Assembly (NCBI GenBank): GCA_041662445.1
Contig: JBAZSL010000003.1
Span: forward strand, 55,174-119,173
DNA from: UASB124 sp041662445
Lineage (GTDB): Bacteria > Babelota > Babeliae > Babelales > RVW-14
DNA length: 64,000 bases
Direction: 5' to 3'
A model generated the notes under the pieces. That model was not told the origin of the DNA. It was given only the letters and a program-made list of their open reading frames with translations, and made no database searches. This document shows, piece after piece, positions 51,463-59,513 of the stretch; positions within the stretch are counted from its first letter, which is position 1, and each line of letters begins with the position of its first letter. The translations under genes and the position numbers were made by a program.

Positions 51463-52884
51463 CTAAGATGTCAAAATTTCCTGCTCAATGATGCCAATTT
51501 TTTGGGAGAGATTGCGATCCTGCGCAAGCATTTTTTCAACTTTAGTAACCGCATGAATAACGGTTGAATGGTCTCGGCCACCTATATAACTGCCAATAGC
51601 CTGCAATGAACAGTTACTCATCTTTTTCATCATATAAAAAGCTATTTGGCGAACATTGGCAATGTCCTGATGCCGCTTTTTTGAACGGAGATCGTTGATT
51701 GAGGCATCAAAATGCTTGGCAACAATTTTGATGATGGTATCAAGTAAAATACTTTCTCTTTTGGGCTCACCCAAGGTCAATAGTACGCGCCGTGCCATTT
51801 CGATGGATACTTTTTGATTCGTGAGCGCCGCAAACGCGCCGACCCTGATAAGGGATCCCTCAAGCTCGCGAATATTTGAGACAACGCGCGCGGCAATAAA
51901 CTCTGCCACCTCGTCGGGGAGTTCAATGGAATGAATCTCTGATTTTTTCTTTAAAATGGCCATTTTCGTTTCGGTATCTGGCACTTGAATATCTGCAACT
52001 AAACCCCATTCCATGCGCGACTTAAGCCTGCTCTGCAACCCGGCAATTTCCTTGGGAAACGTATCGCTTGAAAGAACAATTTGTTTCTGTTGCTCATAAA
52101 GTACGTTAAAAATATGAAAAAAAACTTCCTGCGTCTGCTCTTTGTTAGAAAGAAATTGAATATCATCAAAAAGAATGACGTCGACTTTTTGATATTTGTT
52201 TCTGAAGTGCTGCGAGCGATCAAACCGTATTGAATTGATGAACTCATTTACAAAATTATCCGACGTTTCGTAGCGAACAACACTGTTGGGGGCGTGTTCG
52301 CGGACTTCGTTGCCGATGGCGTGCAGAAGATGCGTCTTACCCAACCCTGTTCCACCATAAATAAAAAGTGGGTTATAAACATTTGAGAGGTTGGTGCATA
52401 TGGCACGAGAGGCTGCATGAGCAAGCGAGTTGCTGGGGCCGACTATAAAATTATCAAAGCGATAATGTGCATTCAGAACAGCGCCGGGGCGCTCCTTGGG
52501 CCCTTTATCGACGGGGGTAACATAGGCGCGATGAGTGGGCACAAGCTGGGCTGCAGGTGAAGGTTGGGGTTCGACAAATTCAGCGTCAGAAAGTACCGAG
52601 GCGGGAATGATACTACGAGTACGTGGTGCTGGCGATGGCGTTGTGCATACAAAGCTAAACTTCAGAATGGGCGCATGAAGAAGGCGTGCAAGATGCGTCT
52701 TGAGGAGTTCAAGGTAATGGTTTTGGATCCAACTGCTCACAAATTGATTAGGAACACGCAGGGTGATTGTGTGCGTGGTGGCATCCCACGATTCAAGGCA
52801 GACTGCCTTAAACCATGTTTCAACGATTTGGCTGCCAGCCTCCTCCTTGATAATTTTGAGAAACTCATCCCAAATAAGATGCAC
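51463..52884 (-). CDS. dnaA: Chromosomal replication initiator DnaA
   Basis: 473 aa, GTG start at 52884 after GAGGG. Domain I (about 1-80), a linker rich in P/S/A, the AAA+ domain with YGGTGLGKTHLLHAIGNE, ILFDDIQFLSNKEQTQEVFFHIFN, SRLKSRMEWGL and an arginine-finger region, then domain IV with KKRHQDIANVRQIAFYMMKKM and the DnaA-box-binding GGRDHSTVIHAV. No DnaA boxes or AT-rich origin-like block were found in the 95 bases upstream; the flanking genes are not the dnaN/recF set, so the origin is probably elsewhere. Confidence 0.97.
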   Translation of the reverse strand: MHLIWDEFLKIIKEEAGSQIVETWFKAVCLESWDATTHTITLRVPNQFVSSWIQNHYLELLKTHLARLLHAPILKFSFVCTTPSPAPRTRSIIPASVLSDAEFVEPQPSPAAQLVPTHRAYVTPVDKGPKERPGAVLNAHYRFDNFIVGPSNSLAHAASRAICTNLSNVYNPLFIYGGTGLGKTHLLHAIGNEVREHAPNSVVRYETSDNFVNEFINSIRFDRSQHFRNKYQKVDVILFDDIQFLSNKEQTQEVFFHIFNVLYEQQKQIVLSSDTFPKEIAGLQSRLKSRMEWGLVADIQVPDTETKMAILKKKSEIHSIELPDEVAEFIAARVVSNIRELEGSLIRVGAFAALTNQKVSIEMARRVLLTLGEPKRESILLDTIIKIVAKHFDASINDLRSKKRHQDIANVRQIAFYMMKKMSNCSLQAIGSYIGGRDHSTVIHAVTKVEKMLAQDRNLSQKIGIIEQEILTS

Positions 52885-52979
52885 CGCGTATCCCTCGCAT
52901 ATGATTGAAAAAAAGTGGAAATGTAAGATAACATTTCTATGTCTGACAGCGAAAAAAAGTATACCAAAGGAGTATGAGT

Positions 52980-53657
52980 ATGAGTATGAATTTTTTAAAA
53001 CCGCTCATATGGTGCGTAATACTTGCAAGTTGTGGCGGTGGAAAACAAAACAACCAGCAATTGGCGCATACCTATTTTAAAATGGCATTTTCAGATATTG
53101 CCGAAGGAAGTAACCCTGCGGTGTCGTTAAAGCGTGCCTTAGTGAATATCAACAAGGCGTTGGCGAGTGACAATCATCCCGAATATTACGCATTCAAAGG
53201 AGCAATACTTTTCAAGCTTGGTGACTATGAGCAGAGCGAAGTCTGTTATCAGCAGGCTCTTGCATGCCAGCCTGAAGCGGGGTTGCGTGCCGAAATATCC
53301 AACAATAGGGCGTGCCTTTTGGCGCACCGCAAGAACTATGCGCAAGCACAAGAGGTGTGGCATGCACTGATACGGGATACTTCGTATCAAACGCCCGAGG
53401 TTGCTTGGGTTAATTTGGGCAAAATGTATGTCGAAGAGAAGAAGTTTCAGGATGCCAAGAAAGCCTTTGCGCAGGCGGTGGCTGTGGCACCAAGTTATGT
53501 GGATGCGCATTTTTATTTGAGTATTGTCGAACGTGAGCTTGGCAATCGTCAGCATGCGCGTTACGAGGCGGATATGGTGCTCAAAATGGAACCGGAGCAT
53601 CATGGCGCCCATATGCTTATGGCGGCGATTGATCCGGTCCCACATGAGGTTCGTTAG
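52980..53657 (+). CDS. TPR-containing lipoprotein
   Basis: 225 aa from the second of three in-frame ATGs (52974, 52980, 52986), chosen because GGAG sits seven bases ahead. Lipobox about LASC, so it is lipid-anchored after Sec export. Four to five TPR units fill the mature part (YYAFKGAILFKLGDYEQSEVCYQQAL, RACLLAHRKNYAQAQEVWHAL, AWVNLGKMYVEEKKFQDAKKAF, AHFYLSIVERELGNRQHARYE). It resembles PilF/PilW pilotin-type proteins in size and layout, but no pilus genes are near; a general outer-membrane assembly role is equally possible. Confidence 0.75.
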   Translation: MSMNFLKPLIWCVILASCGGGKQNNQQLAHTYFKMAFSDIAEGSNPAVSLKRALVNINKALASDNHPEYYAFKGAILFKLGDYEQSEVCYQQALACQPEAGLRAEISNNRACLLAHRKNYAQAQEVWHALIRDTSYQTPEVAWVNLGKMYVEEKKFQDAKKAFAQAVAVAPSYVDAHFYLSIVERELGNRQHARYEADMVLKMEPEHHGAHMLMAAIDPVPHEVR

Positions 53658-53787
53658 GAGCGCTGCGCAACCTGTTCTACGTAGCCTTGGCGTAGTAGAA
53701 TAGACCTCTTTAGAAACCTACTTGCGCGTAACATTCTGTAAGAAAGATTTTAGAACGCGAAATCTTTGTCATCCTGAACAATTCTTT

Positions 53788-53817
53788 GTCATCCCGGGCA
53801 CAAGGACCCGGGATCCA
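53788..53817 (+). repeat. REP-like palindromic repeat, left copy
   Basis: 30 bases starting GTCATCCCGGGC and ending CCCGGGATCCA; itself a hairpin (CCCGGG arms). An inverted copy lies at 53946-53973. Upstream, 53771-53787 carries a partial copy (GTCATCCTG). The 474-bp interval 53658-54131 holds no intact gene. Confidence 0.8.
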
Positions 53818-53836
53818 CGGCTATTTTGGTGTGGGT

Positions 53837-53926
53837 ATTGAGAAACGACTTGTTCATGTTGAATTGTACAACTATGTCAACGATGCTTTACGACGAGAAA
53901 GACAACTTAAGGGGTGGTATTTTTGA
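53837..53926 (+). pseudogene. GIY-YIG nuclease, C-terminal remnant
   Basis: A frame without start codon reads EKRLVHVELYNYVNDALR then RERQLKGWYF and stops. This is the third-conserved-block pattern of GIY-YIG nucleases (RLVYxE...A-xREKQLKGW). The N-terminal GIY and YIG motifs are missing. It sits exactly between the two inverted palindromes. A frameshifted continuation (FLIDPRFGNGS) runs into the right-hand repeat. Confidence 0.5.
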
Positions 53927-53945
53927 TTGATCCAAGATTTGGTAA

Positions 53946-53973
53946 TGGATCCCGGGTCCTTGCCCGGGATGAC
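53946..53973 (-). repeat. REP-like palindromic repeat, inverted copy
   Basis: 28 bases, the reverse complement of 53788-53817 apart from a 2-base indel in the loop. A degenerate further copy follows (CTCGGGATGGC at about 53987). Confidence 0.8.
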
Positions 53974-54131
53974 GAAAACTGCGTTGCTCGGGATGGCAAA
54001 AGCCGCGTCCAAGATGGCTCGGTTAAACAGGTTTCGACAGAGGGCTAATAAATCCCTTTATTGCTTTCTAAATTCGTTATTTTTTAAACTAAGGGGTAGT
54101 TGGGGGACAAGCTTATCAAGGGGGGAGTGGG

Positions 54132-54722
54132 ATGAAAAAAGTCGCGTATATTTTTCTTATAATTCACCTGTTTTCGGTGCACTCATTGTGGCTCTATCCA
54201 CCGGATGAACATGGTATTTTGAGCGTGCCGCCTTATTTGGAGCAACGGGAGCGTGCACAACAGACTGAAAAAGCTCTGTGCGCATTGCTCGACGTTAATG
54301 GCCCTGAAGAGTTCGAGCAAATTGTCGCGCTTATATCTCGTTGCAAGCCGGTGGTTGTGATGGTTTATAAGAAAGGCAACAACGATGAGCAGTCAGCTCG
54401 CGATGCGTTGCTGGGAGCGTCAAAGACATTTAAGGGCTCTGTTGCCTGTGCCGTCATGGAATGTGGTAAAGATTCGGACAATCATGATGTTTTGGCACAT
54501 ATTTTACTTCACGCCAAGGTCAATCATCTAGCAACTCCTGCTTTCTTGTTCTTCAAAGACGCCGGATTATATGCCATCGATGGCAGCCCGGCAATTGTGC
54601 AAGGGCGTTGTACGCAAGAAAATTTGGTGAAGTTTATCCAAACCAAGTTTTTTGCCGACAGTGATCACGATTGTAACGTATGCTCCTGCGATTTTACCCA
54701 CACACCACGGGGTGGGGATTAG
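54132..54722 (+). CDS. Secreted thioredoxin-fold protein lacking the CxxC site
   Basis: 196 aa, ATG at 54132 with GGGGGGAG ahead. Signal peptide about 1-17 (KKVAYIFLIIHLFSVHS). The central part follows a thioredoxin pattern: ISRCKPVVVMVYKKG (strand then the active-site region, where WCxxC is absent), FKGSVACAVMEC, and LATPAFLFFKDAG with the cis-Pro loop, then TQENLVKFIQTKFF. The tail has Cys residues (CNVCSCDF). A non-redox thioredoxin-like domain used for binding is the most likely reading. It is a lone gene. Confidence 0.6.
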   Translation: MKKVAYIFLIIHLFSVHSLWLYPPDEHGILSVPPYLEQRERAQQTEKALCALLDVNGPEEFEQIVALISRCKPVVVMVYKKGNNDEQSARDALLGASKTFKGSVACAVMECGKDSDNHDVLAHILLHAKVNHLATPAFLFFKDAGLYAIDGSPAIVQGRCTQENLVKFIQTKFFADSDHDCNVCSCDFTHTPRGGD

Positions 54723-54795
54723 GTAGAAAAACATGGTTTTGGTAACTTTTGAACAATCGGACATGCTTGCTGCAGGCGCGTTATTTGAGAATATA

Positions 54796-54825
54796 TTGCA
54801 TTTAGAAAATAATTATTGCTACAAT
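54796..54825 (+). promoter_or_regulatory. Promoter of the 54922 gene
   Basis: TTGCAT (54796), an 18-base spacer and TACAAT (54820). The ~90-base leader that follows contains a CCCACC...GGTGGG hairpin (54839-54868) and a G-rich ribosome site. Confidence 0.55.
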
Positions 54826-54921
54826 CGAGATAGGAATTCCCACCTGCGCTGATGTTGGCGGTGGTGGGCAGGGTGAAAGGGAAAGAAAATGTCGGGGTTT
54901 TTCACGAGGGGGAGAGGGTTT

Positions 54922-55977
54922 ATGAAGATTCGTTCACTAGCGATCGCAACAGCGGTGATTGCATGTTCGGTTTTTGCGATGAGGGCGCAGCAACGTCCAT
55001 CTGAGGCAGATCTTGCTGTCAGTGCTAGCGCAGCAGTTCCATCTCGTCCGGTGACTGCTCCTATGGTTCAACCATCAGGCCCTGGTTATCCAGCGCCAAT
55101 GGCCCAACCCTATGGTGCTACCTATCCTGCGTCGATGAGTAGCCCTTACGTCGCGACTAGTCCTTATGCCGCGACGACGATGCGTACTGGGATGCCGATG
55201 GGGCAAATGACTACGGGACAAGCTGCTGCTATGCTGACCGCCGGAACAGTTGCTGATCTGTCAAAACAATGGAGTGATGCAGGCGCCAAGGCGGTGCTAA
55301 GTAATACTGAAACGTCAAACAAAGCTACACTAAGTAATACTGAAACGACAAACCAAATAAGGCTTTTGCAAGAGAAGAGTCGCTTAGAAAAAGAGGCGTT
55401 GGAAGCGAAAATTAGTTCAGAAAAAGCGGCACGAGAGAGTGTGAGCGCAGAAAAAATAGCTGAGATGAGACAGAAACAAGAAATTGAACAAGCTGGATTT
55501 GATAAAATAATGAAATCTGTAAAAAATGCTTCCGATGCTGCGAATAAAGCGCTTGGTGAGGCGCGAATTGAAATAAACGGGTTGAATGAAAAAATTGTAA
55601 CGGCAGCTAGCTTAGGGATTGATACAACTAATGAAACTACAGCTCTAATTGAGGCAAGAGCTTCCCTTAAAGCGGCATCAGATGCTATGACCAAGGCGGA
55701 TGCGCTTCTTGCTAGCGCGTTGGATGAGTTACAGCTCGGAAAGATACCATTAATTAATGGAGCTTATAATCAGGCAAAAGGATTGGCTGATGCTATTGTT
55801 TTATCCAGTCACACAGCGACATTGGTTACAAGTATAAATAAAATCAATGCGGAAACTGCAAGGGCTACTCAGGCAGCAAGAGCGAAGGGACCCAAACGTA
55901 AACAATCCATTGCTCCAGTTATGCCACCCAAAAAAATTAAGCCAGCACCAGTGGAAGATGAATCGGTTGATGCATAG
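54922..55977 (+). CDS. Secreted Pro/Tyr-rich and coiled-coil protein
   Basis: 351 aa from the ATG at 54922 (GGGGGAGAGGG ahead); a start 11 codons upstream would precede the signal. Signal peptide about 1-22 (RSLAIATAVIACSVFAMRA). A low-complexity segment follows (about 45-105) with Pro, Tyr, Ala and Met (PSGPGYPAPMAQPYGATYPA). Then two near-identical units NTETSNKATLS / NTETTNQIRL, and a long coiled coil (about 145-210, EKSRLEKEALEAKISSEKAA). The C-terminus is basic and Pro-rich. Composition suggests a filamentous or adhesive surface protein; no family is recognised. It has its own promoter and terminator. Confidence 0.68.
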   Translation: MKIRSLAIATAVIACSVFAMRAQQRPSEADLAVSASAAVPSRPVTAPMVQPSGPGYPAPMAQPYGATYPASMSSPYVATSPYAATTMRTGMPMGQMTTGQAAAMLTAGTVADLSKQWSDAGAKAVLSNTETSNKATLSNTETTNQIRLLQEKSRLEKEALEAKISSEKAARESVSAEKIAEMRQKQEIEQAGFDKIMKSVKNASDAANKALGEARIEINGLNEKIVTAASLGIDTTNETTALIEARASLKAASDAMTKADALLASALDELQLGKIPLINGAYNQAKGLADAIVLSSHTATLVTSINKINAETARATQAARAKGPKRKQSIAPVMPPKKIKPAPVEDESVDA

Positions 55978-56009
55978 GTAGCAAGTCAACCGTTTCAGAT
56001 CAAACAATT

Positions 56010-56033
56010 AACCGGGGAGAAAGCTCCCCGGTT
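56010..56033 (+). terminator. Terminator of the 54922 gene
   Basis: Perfect 10-bp stem AACCGGGGAG (56010-56019) / CTCCCCGGTT (56024-56033) with a four-base loop; then CTCATTTG. Confidence 0.85.
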
Positions 56034-56062
56034 CTCATTTGTACATATCTCGCAAAGTCCGT

Positions 56063-56136
56063 TTAATCTTGTATCAGATTCTTCTGTTGCGCAGCCGCAA
56101 GATCATCACCAAGCTCTTTGGCAAAATTCGCCGAAC
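56063..56136 (-). pseudogene. C-terminal remnant of a paralogue of the 57530 gene
   Basis: On the minus strand NFAKELGDDLAAAQQKN then LIQD and TAA closely match the end of the 57530 protein (CKELGKDLEAAQQANMRD). The frame runs back into the DUF4143 gene in another reading phase without a start. The rest of the paralogue has been lost. Confidence 0.6.
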
Positions 56137-57318
56137 CTAATTTTCTGAAGATTTCAATGCTGCTATAAGTGATTGAGGATTCTCGAAATGAATCACGATT
56201 TCGCCATAATGCCGCTGAAAAGGTGTGTCGACATCATGAGCAACAAGAAAATTGGTGCCATGTGGATAGTGCTTACGAAAGATCTCGATATTTTCACTGA
56301 ATGACGTATTTGCTCGTTCAATTGATAATGATGAACTCATAAACTTGCATTCAATTGCCGATAAGGACTTATCTCCCTTACCACGAATAACAAAATCTAT
56401 TTCATGCCCTTGTTTGTCACGCCAGTAATGAATATCATGCGTTTGTAAATGTCCCTGTATTTCATTCAAAACGCAATGTTCCCACAAAATTCCCATGTCC
56501 TCTTTGCGTAGCTCGCGCCAACCACGTGCATAGCAAGCAAATCCAGTATCAAAACCATAAATTTTTGGAGCGGAGATAATCTCAGTTGGTTTATGCGTCG
56601 AGTAAGGTCGAATCACATGAACAACGAATGTTTCTTCAAGAATAGATAAATAATTAGCAATTGTTTGTCGTGATACTTCACAAGCAGGTGCAAACTTATT
56701 AGCTTCAAATTGTCCACCGCTATAAGCTAGTAAAAGTTCTGTGAATTTTTGAAAAGAATACCGTTTTTCGACACGAAACATATCTTGAATGTCTTTTGCC
56801 CAATAGGCATCGATCCATTCTTTAAAAAAATCTTCCGGTAAATCTTTTGAAGTAAAAAATGAAGGTAACCCACCAAACAAAAAACGTTGGTTAATATCTT
56901 CGTTTTTAAATGCCGCCATTTCCTGGATGAAGAGAGGGGTAAGCCAAATCTCTATTTTACGCCCGGTCAATGTATCCTTGAATTTGGTGCTTGCGCCCAA
57001 CGTTGAAGATCCGGTTGCAATAATTTTTACTTCTGGATAATGATCAGCAGCAACTTTTAAGAGTTCAGATGGATTTTGAAGTCGATGAATCTCATCAAGT
57101 ACGACCCTTTTCCCTTTCTTCGCTGCTAGAAAGCCTTCAATATCTTCTTCTATCAATTGACGTACTCTCGGCCGCTCACAATCCAAATATTCAATGTTAT
57201 CAAGGCTCTGGCAGAGACTAGTTTTGCCAACTCGCCTTATTCCCATAAGCCAAATGATGTTTCTTTGCTGCCAGTATTGTTCAATCAATTGTTGCCAAAA
57301 TGGTCGCTTGATAAGCAT
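56137..57318 (-). CDS. AAA-type ATPase with DUF4143 domain
   Basis: 393 aa, ATG at 57318 with GAGG ahead. P-loop MGIRRVGKTSL near residue 25, VVLDEIHRLQNP (Walker B), IIATGSSTLGAS (sensor 1), LTGRKIEIWLTPLFIQE. A winged-helix-like region with a helix-turn-helix pattern (SRQTIANYLSILEETFVVHVI) is followed by a nuclease-like block HYWRDKQGHEIDFVIRG...AIECKF (D...ExK). Same family as the genes at 12.1 and 58.1 kb, but distant from both. TTACTA repeats precede it (57345-57415). Function unestablished. Confidence 0.85.
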   Translation of the reverse strand: MLIKRPFWQQLIEQYWQQRNIIWLMGIRRVGKTSLCQSLDNIEYLDCERPRVRQLIEEDIEGFLAAKKGKRVVLDEIHRLQNPSELLKVAADHYPEVKIIATGSSTLGASTKFKDTLTGRKIEIWLTPLFIQEMAAFKNEDINQRFLFGGLPSFFTSKDLPEDFFKEWIDAYWAKDIQDMFRVEKRYSFQKFTELLLAYSGGQFEANKFAPACEVSRQTIANYLSILEETFVVHVIRPYSTHKPTEIISAPKIYGFDTGFACYARGWRELRKEDMGILWEHCVLNEIQGHLQTHDIHYWRDKQGHEIDFVIRGKGDKSLSAIECKFMSSSLSIERANTSFSENIEIFRKHYPHGTNFLVAHDVDTPFQRHYGEIVIHFENPQSLIAALKSSEN

Positions 57319-57461
57319 TTTTAACCTCTTTTTTTAAACTTTTATTACTATATGTTAACTCAATGTAGCACATGGTGTTACTAGATACAAGTAGACCTAA
57401 CACTTAGTAATTTAGAAAAAGGCACAATTTGCCCCAATTATTCGATCCAGTCTGAACAGTA

Positions 57462-57496
57462 TAAGAGGCGGAGTCTTAGAAAAGCTCCGCCTCTTA
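57462..57496. terminator. Hairpin after the 57530 gene
   Basis: TAAGAGGCGGAG (57462-57473) / CTCCGCCTCTTA (57485-57496), 12 perfect pairs. T runs are short on both sides, so termination strength is uncertain. Confidence 0.6.
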
Positions 57497-57529
57497 TTAT
57501 TGAAGTTACTGAAGTTCAAAGAAAAAAAA

Positions 57530-58033
57530 TTAGTCACGCATGTTTGCCTGCTGCGCAGCCTCAAGATCTTTACCAAGTTCTTTGCATGATTCTTCTAATC
57601 CCATCTCGTTAGCCTTGGCCACCAGTGTTTGTCCGTCATGCTCAAGATCAGCAATAACCTGCTTGCGTTTCTCAGTACCAATGGTTGCATCAACTTTGTT
57701 TTCGATATTATGTGCGTGTTTCTTGAATATCTGTTCGATAGATTTGAACGCCAGCTTAGCTTCGTCTTTAACCGCTTTTTCTATAACTTTACGCTCGTCG
57801 CGTGGAATATCATTTTTAATTATTTCAATACGATTCTCTAAAGTTTTCTCCAAGTCTTCGCTCATGACATCAATTTTGGCAAGACATTCAGGATGTGCCT
57901 TGAAGACGGCGATGGATGTTTCCATGGATTTAATTGCTTCAGCCGTTGGTGAGACTTTGGGAATGCTGGCTGTGCAGGTGGTTGCTAAACAAATTACTGA
58001 CAGTGTCCGTAGATGTGAGTTGAAATGTGTCAT
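57530..58033 (-). CDS. Secreted helical protein linked to a DUF4143 ATPase
   Basis: 167 aa, ATG at 58033 with AAGGAG ahead. Signal peptide about 1-22 (LRTLSVICLATTCTAS). The mature protein is charged and helical (IDVMSEDLEKTLENRIEIIK, ERKVIEKAVKDEAKLAFKS) and ends in KELGKDLEAAQQAN. It lies 19 bases downstream of the DUF4143 gene at 58053 on the same strand. A remnant of its paralogue sits immediately downstream of the other DUF4143 gene (56137), so the two gene types have travelled together. Function unknown. Confidence 0.68.
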   Translation of the reverse strand: MTHFNSHLRTLSVICLATTCTASIPKVSPTAEAIKSMETSIAVFKAHPECLAKIDVMSEDLEKTLENRIEIIKNDIPRDERKVIEKAVKDEAKLAFKSIEQIFKKHAHNIENKVDATIGTEKRKQVIADLEHDGQTLVAKANEMGLEESCKELGKDLEAAQQANMRD

Positions 58034-58052
58034 GAGAGAGATCTCCTTAAAA

Positions 58053-59294
58053 TTAAATGTTAGACCACAGAGACGAAATGGGCAGTGCGGTCAATTTATC
58101 TCCAAACGGAACACTTGTTGTTCCTGAATAGAGCAAGATACCGTGAACAAACTTTTCGTCTAGTGAGTCACGCAACATTTTGAGGCCTTTAAGGTCATTG
58201 CTTGATACTGTCTCGCTGCTTTTTATTTCAATGGCGACCACATCGCCGCCTGGCCCCTCCAAAATAATATCGATTTCGGCATGTGAATAATCGCGGTAGT
58301 GGAACATTTGAATGTTGAGATCGCTCCACGAAATTTGTTTGAGCAGTTCAAGAACAACAAAGTTTTCTATAACACTTCCCACAAGGTATTGATCGCTACG
58401 TAATCTCTCCGTATCGATATTAAGCAAAAAAAGTTGCAGTGCCGTGTCAGTCAGATACACTTTGGGCGATTTGACAAGCCGCTTGCTCAGATTGCCACTC
58501 CATGCCGGCGCAAGGTGTACAAGAAATAATGTTTTGAGGAGGTCAATATAACGATGGAGGGTGACGGAAGAAAGTTTGATAGTACGTGCAAGCTCTTCGG
58601 TATTCAAAAGACCGCAGGAGCGAGATGCGAGCATCATGAGTAAATTGGGAATCTGTGTTACGTTTTCTATCTTCGATAAATCCAAAATATCTTTTTGGAG
58701 CACCAGCGCAACATAATCGTTGAACCAGGCCATGCGCTGTTTTTCTGTTTCCAGATAAAGCGGCGTTGGGTATCCGCCCTTTATTGCGCGATTAAGGATG
58801 TCATCTTTTGAACACGCCAAAGACCAGCCGGTTGATAATGGGGTGCGATCGAATACCCGTTGAAGAAAAGTCTCAGGAGTTCCCACAATCTCTCCCTGCG
58901 AAAGTGGCCACAACGTGAGGAGTCGCATTCTGCCGGCCAAAGAGTCTCCCAATTTTGGTATGAGGAGCGGGTCCGCCGACCCGGTTAAGAGGTAACGGCC
59001 AGGTGTACGGTGCTCATCAACATCGACCTTGATGGGAAGAAAGAGCTCGGGGGCTCGTTGGATTTCATCCAAAATTACCGGTTTTTCTAAGCGGGAAATA
59101 AAGCCAATGGGATCGTCTTTGGCAGCCATGAGCGAGGGGAGGTGGTCAAGCGAAAGATAGGTGTATTTTTTGTCCCCAGCACTTATTATTTTGGCAAGTG
59201 TTGTTTTACCTGTTTGCCGCGCACCGCGCAACAGGATGATGGGCATGAAATCGAGGGCTTCATGGAGTTTAGATTCTATATGGCGTTTCAGCAT
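58053..59294 (-). CDS. AAA-type ATPase with DUF4143 domain
   Basis: 413 aa, ATG at 59294 with AGGAGA ahead. GARQTGKTTLAKI (P-loop, about 24-36), KPVILDEIQRAPELF (Walker B), YLLTGSADPLLIPKLGDSLAGRM, SSVTLHRYIDLLKTLFLVHL (winged helix), then YRDYSHAEIDIILEG...VVAIEIKSSE (nuclease-like D...ExK). Best-preserved member of the three in this window. A 65-bp perfect-armed inverted repeat lies 10 bases before its ATG. Followed by the 57530 gene. Often described as 'ATP-binding protein'; true substrate unknown. Confidence 0.88.
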   Translation of the reverse strand: MLKRHIESKLHEALDFMPIILLRGARQTGKTTLAKIISAGDKKYTYLSLDHLPSLMAAKDDPIGFISRLEKPVILDEIQRAPELFLPIKVDVDEHRTPGRYLLTGSADPLLIPKLGDSLAGRMRLLTLWPLSQGEIVGTPETFLQRVFDRTPLSTGWSLACSKDDILNRAIKGGYPTPLYLETEKQRMAWFNDYVALVLQKDILDLSKIENVTQIPNLLMMLASRSCGLLNTEELARTIKLSSVTLHRYIDLLKTLFLVHLAPAWSGNLSKRLVKSPKVYLTDTALQLFLLNIDTERLRSDQYLVGSVIENFVVLELLKQISWSDLNIQMFHYRDYSHAEIDIILEGPGGDVVAIEIKSSETVSSNDLKGLKMLRDSLDEKFVHGILLYSGTTSVPFGDKLTALPISSLWSNI

Positions 59295-59303
59295 TGACTC
59301 TCC

Positions 59304-59368
59304 TGTTTTGTAAAATCTAATACTTGATGTTAGGAATTATAACATTGGATATTAGATTTTACAAAACA
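59304..59368. promoter_or_regulatory. Long inverted repeat at the promoter of the 58053 gene
   Basis: 19-base perfect arms TGTTTTGTAAAATCTAATA (59304-59322) and its complement (59350-59368), with further inner matches (ATGTTA/TAACAT). It occupies the region where the promoter of the minus-strand ATPase gene must lie. Could be an operator, a cruciform or a small mobile element end. Confidence 0.65.
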
Positions 59369-59513
59369 AGGTTGTTTTGGGCTAAAATTAATCGAATCCT
59401 GTGTGAAAGCAGGTCAAAAAAGACGTTTTTAGTTCATTGCCTGTTGCTTGTTTTGCCTGCTAAACTACAAAGACATTTCAACTTTTGGGTAATTATCTGA
59501 TTCGGAGAGTGTT

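Noticed and set aside
52885..52979. Possible replication origin beside dnaA
   Set aside because: No TTATNCACA-like DnaA boxes or AT-rich repeats were seen, and dnaN/recF are not adjacent.
55164..55694. 176-codon minus-strand frame
   Set aside because: Antisense shadow of the coiled-coil part of the 54922 gene; Ser/Ala/Phe pattern is the mirror of Lys/Glu/Ala codons and no start site is seen.
57540..58127. 195-codon plus-strand frame
   Set aside because: Antisense to the secreted helical gene at 57530, which has a signal peptide, a good ribosome site and a paralogous relic supporting its strand.
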